Assembly (NCBI GenBank): GCA_018242065.1
Contig: JAFECQ010000003.1
Coordinates: forward strand, 124,001 to 188,000
Source: Pseudomonadota bacterium
GTDB lineage: Bacteria > Pseudomonadota > Alphaproteobacteria > UBA9655
Reading direction: 5' to 3'
Length of the DNA stretch: 64,000 bases
Of the stretch, positions 62,669 through 64,000 are shown piece by piece (the stretch's first letter is position 1; each line of letters starts with the position of its first letter). Both the position numbers and the translations under genes were made by a program. The notes below the pieces were generated by a model. That model was not told the DNA's origin, did not search any database, and saw only the letters and a list, made by a program, of their open reading frames with translations.

Positions 62669-64000
62669 TTAAGCAGTTGTCGTATTTGAGGCTTTTATAT
62701 CTACAAAAATTTTTGATCTCCAAGTCAATTGAAGAGCATAAAGAATCGCAATCACATCTATACCTTCTTGCAGCAATGCACCTGCAACAGGGGAAATTAT
62801 ACCGATTCCAGCAAAATACATACCAACAATGCTTAAGAACATCCCCCCACCTGCACTCATCAATGCTGTGCGGCGTAATAAGTTACTGAGATGCATAAGC
62901 TCATCCACTTTTGAAAGTGAACTTTCTAAAATAACAGCCCCTGCAGCTTCTGTCGCAATGATATTTTGATTTCCAAAGGCAATCCCAACTGTCGCCGTCG
63001 TCAAAGCAGGTGCATCATTAATTCCATCTCCCATAAAGAGGGTAGGGGCTTTATTTGCTTCTGCACGAACAAGGGCTACTTTCTCTTCAGGTGTTTGGCT
63101 GGCATATACATCTTTAATATTCAATTGGCTTGCTAAATATTCAACTTCAGAGGGGCGGTCTCCAGAAACAATCATAATCTTTTTAAAATGGTGGATAGGA
63201 GCCAAATGACTAATAAATGAATAGCCTTCCTCACGAAGGGTATCTCGAAAGCGCAAGACAGCTGCAAGCTCATTGTTTATGAGAATAATACTTTCCATAC
63301 CAGGAGCTACAGGTGGCAAATTTACAGCCTGTTCTGGAGCCTTAATAAAAAGATTTTTGCGACTTGTAATTTCAATTTTCTGTTCTTTAATAGAGCCTAT
63401 TAATCCTTCTCCCGGGATTTCAGATACATGATCAACATGAGAAAAATCCAAATGTAATCTTTTTGCAGCCTTTAAAACAGCTTCTGATAATGGGTGCTTC
63501 GAAAAACGTTCTATACTTGCAACTTGTTTCAAAATATCCTCCTTTGTGAAATCAAGGAATGGAATGATCGACTCTAATTCCGCACGTCCATAAGTAAGGG
63601 TTCCTGTTTTGTCGAAAATCGCTGTTTGACACGTTGGCAAACGCTCTAGAACCACTGGATCTTTAATAATAATCCCTCGCTTTGCAGCGAGTGAAATCGC
63701 ACTAATAATCGTAATCGGAATGGCAATAAGTAAAGGACACGGCGTTGCAATAACGAGAACAGCCAAAAAGCGAATAGGATCTCCTGAGATGGCCCAGGAA
63801 AATAAAGCTCCACCAAGCGCAAGCGGAGCAAATATAGCCCCGAGTTGATCTCCCAGTCGGCGAATTTTAGGACGCTTTTGCTCAGATTCTTCCATAACTT
63901 TCATGATCTTTGCATAACGTGAATCATGAGGCAGTTTATCTGCACGTATCGTAATCATGTTGTCGCCATTTATAGCTCCCGAAAGAACAGCTACCCCAGA
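62669..64000 (-). CDS. Heavy-metal translocating P-type ATPase, C-terminal part (5' cut by window edge)
   Basis: The frame stays open to base 64000, so the N terminus is outside. Seen are the end of the actuator domain (SGAINGDNMITIRA), the metal-path motif TPCPLL in a membrane helix, phosphorylation motif FDKTGTLTYG, the P1B signature SKHPLSEAV, and the hinge MGDGINDAPAL, followed by two C-terminal helices. This is a P1B-type metal exporter; the TPC motif does not fix the metal. It lies 71 bases after the convergent GGDEF gene. Confidence 0.93.
   Translation of the reverse strand, partial: SGVAVLSGAINGDNMITIRADKLPHDSRYAKIMKVMEESEQKRPKIRRLGDQLGAIFAPLALGGALFSWAISGDPIRFLAVLVIATPCPLLIAIPITIISAISLAAKRGIIIKDPVVLERLPTCQTAIFDKTGTLTYGRAELESIIPFLDFTKEDILKQVASIERFSKHPLSEAVLKAAKRLHLDFSHVDHVSEIPGEGLIGSIKEQKIEITSRKNLFIKAPEQAVNLPPVAPGMESIILINNELAAVLRFRDTLREEGYSFISHLAPIHHFKKIMIVSGDRPSEVEYLASQLNIKDVYASQTPEEKVALVRAEANKAPTLFMGDGINDAPALTTATVGIAFGNQNIIATEAAGAVILESSLSKVDELMHLSNLLRRTALMSAGGGMFLSIVGMYFAGIGIISPVAGALLQEGIDVIAILYALQLTWRSKIFVDIKASNTTTA

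Overview
The window reads as a chromosomal segment of a low-GC alphaproteobacterium, most likely a host-associated lineage of the Holosporales/Paracaedibacter type. That placement is an inference. It rests on a CtrA cell-cycle regulator with a CtrA box in front of it, an rpsT-dnaA-dnaN order, an infA-maf-rng-yacG block, a sdhCDAB operon, Rsm22 and RMD1 family proteins shared with mitochondria, a metal-type (Cys-less) HemB, a lone gene-transfer-agent-type terminase, and many dispersed palindromic intergenic repeats. I see no rRNA, tRNA, CRISPR array or intact insertion sequence.

Layout. 1-9.2 kb: the holB-metG-tatD-MBL housekeeping row, interrupted between metG and tatD by a leftward block holding an exported RNase D-like protein and an RND efflux adaptor/pump pair. 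9.2-19.4 kb: accessory stretch with the lone terminase, an aspartoacylase-like enzyme, an alpha/beta hydrolase, AnmK, a 1044-residue flavin/Fe-S oxidoreductase fusion, a DMT transporter, a Rap1a/Tai-like exported protein and a second-type peptide deformylase. 19.5-21.5 kb: infA-maf-rng-yacG. 21.6-25.7 kb: a response regulator-EAL phosphodiesterase overlapping a hybrid histidine kinase. 25.9-29.9 kb: rseP-bamA-skp envelope biogenesis. 30.2-32 kb: a frameshifted coiled-coil secreted protein and a Cys-rich secreted protein. 32-41 kb: hemB, lepA, pheT, pheS on the minus strand, then ctrA and glyA. 41-49.6 kb: photolyase, trkA, a host-attachment family protein, an RMD1 family protein, ampG, dnaN, dnaA, rpsT. 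49.7-57 kb: an L,D-transpeptidase followed by an unusual patch of very small exported proteins (one DUF2282/bufferin-like, one with WGHPY repeats, one His/Gly/Tyr-rich, one with ten cysteines), a MITE-like element and parE. 57-64 kb: sdhBADC, an Rsm22 methyltransferase, a PAS-GGDEF protein and the 3' part of a heavy-metal P-type ATPase cut by the window edge.

How parts fit together. AmpG, AnmK and the L,D-transpeptidase point to peptidoglycan recycling and remodelling. RseP, BamA and Skp serve outer-membrane assembly. CtrA, DnaA and DnaN belong to cell-cycle control and replication. The EAL, kinase and GGDEF proteins form a c-di-GMP signalling set. The most intriguing region is 51.5-56.6 kb, where several short signal-peptide proteins rich in Cys, His or Gly/Tyr lie between repeats. 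At least one matches the bufferin precursor family (DUF2282), but no modifying enzyme gene is visible in the window, so a metal-handling peptide system encoded partly elsewhere is a reasonable hypothesis, not a demonstrated fact.
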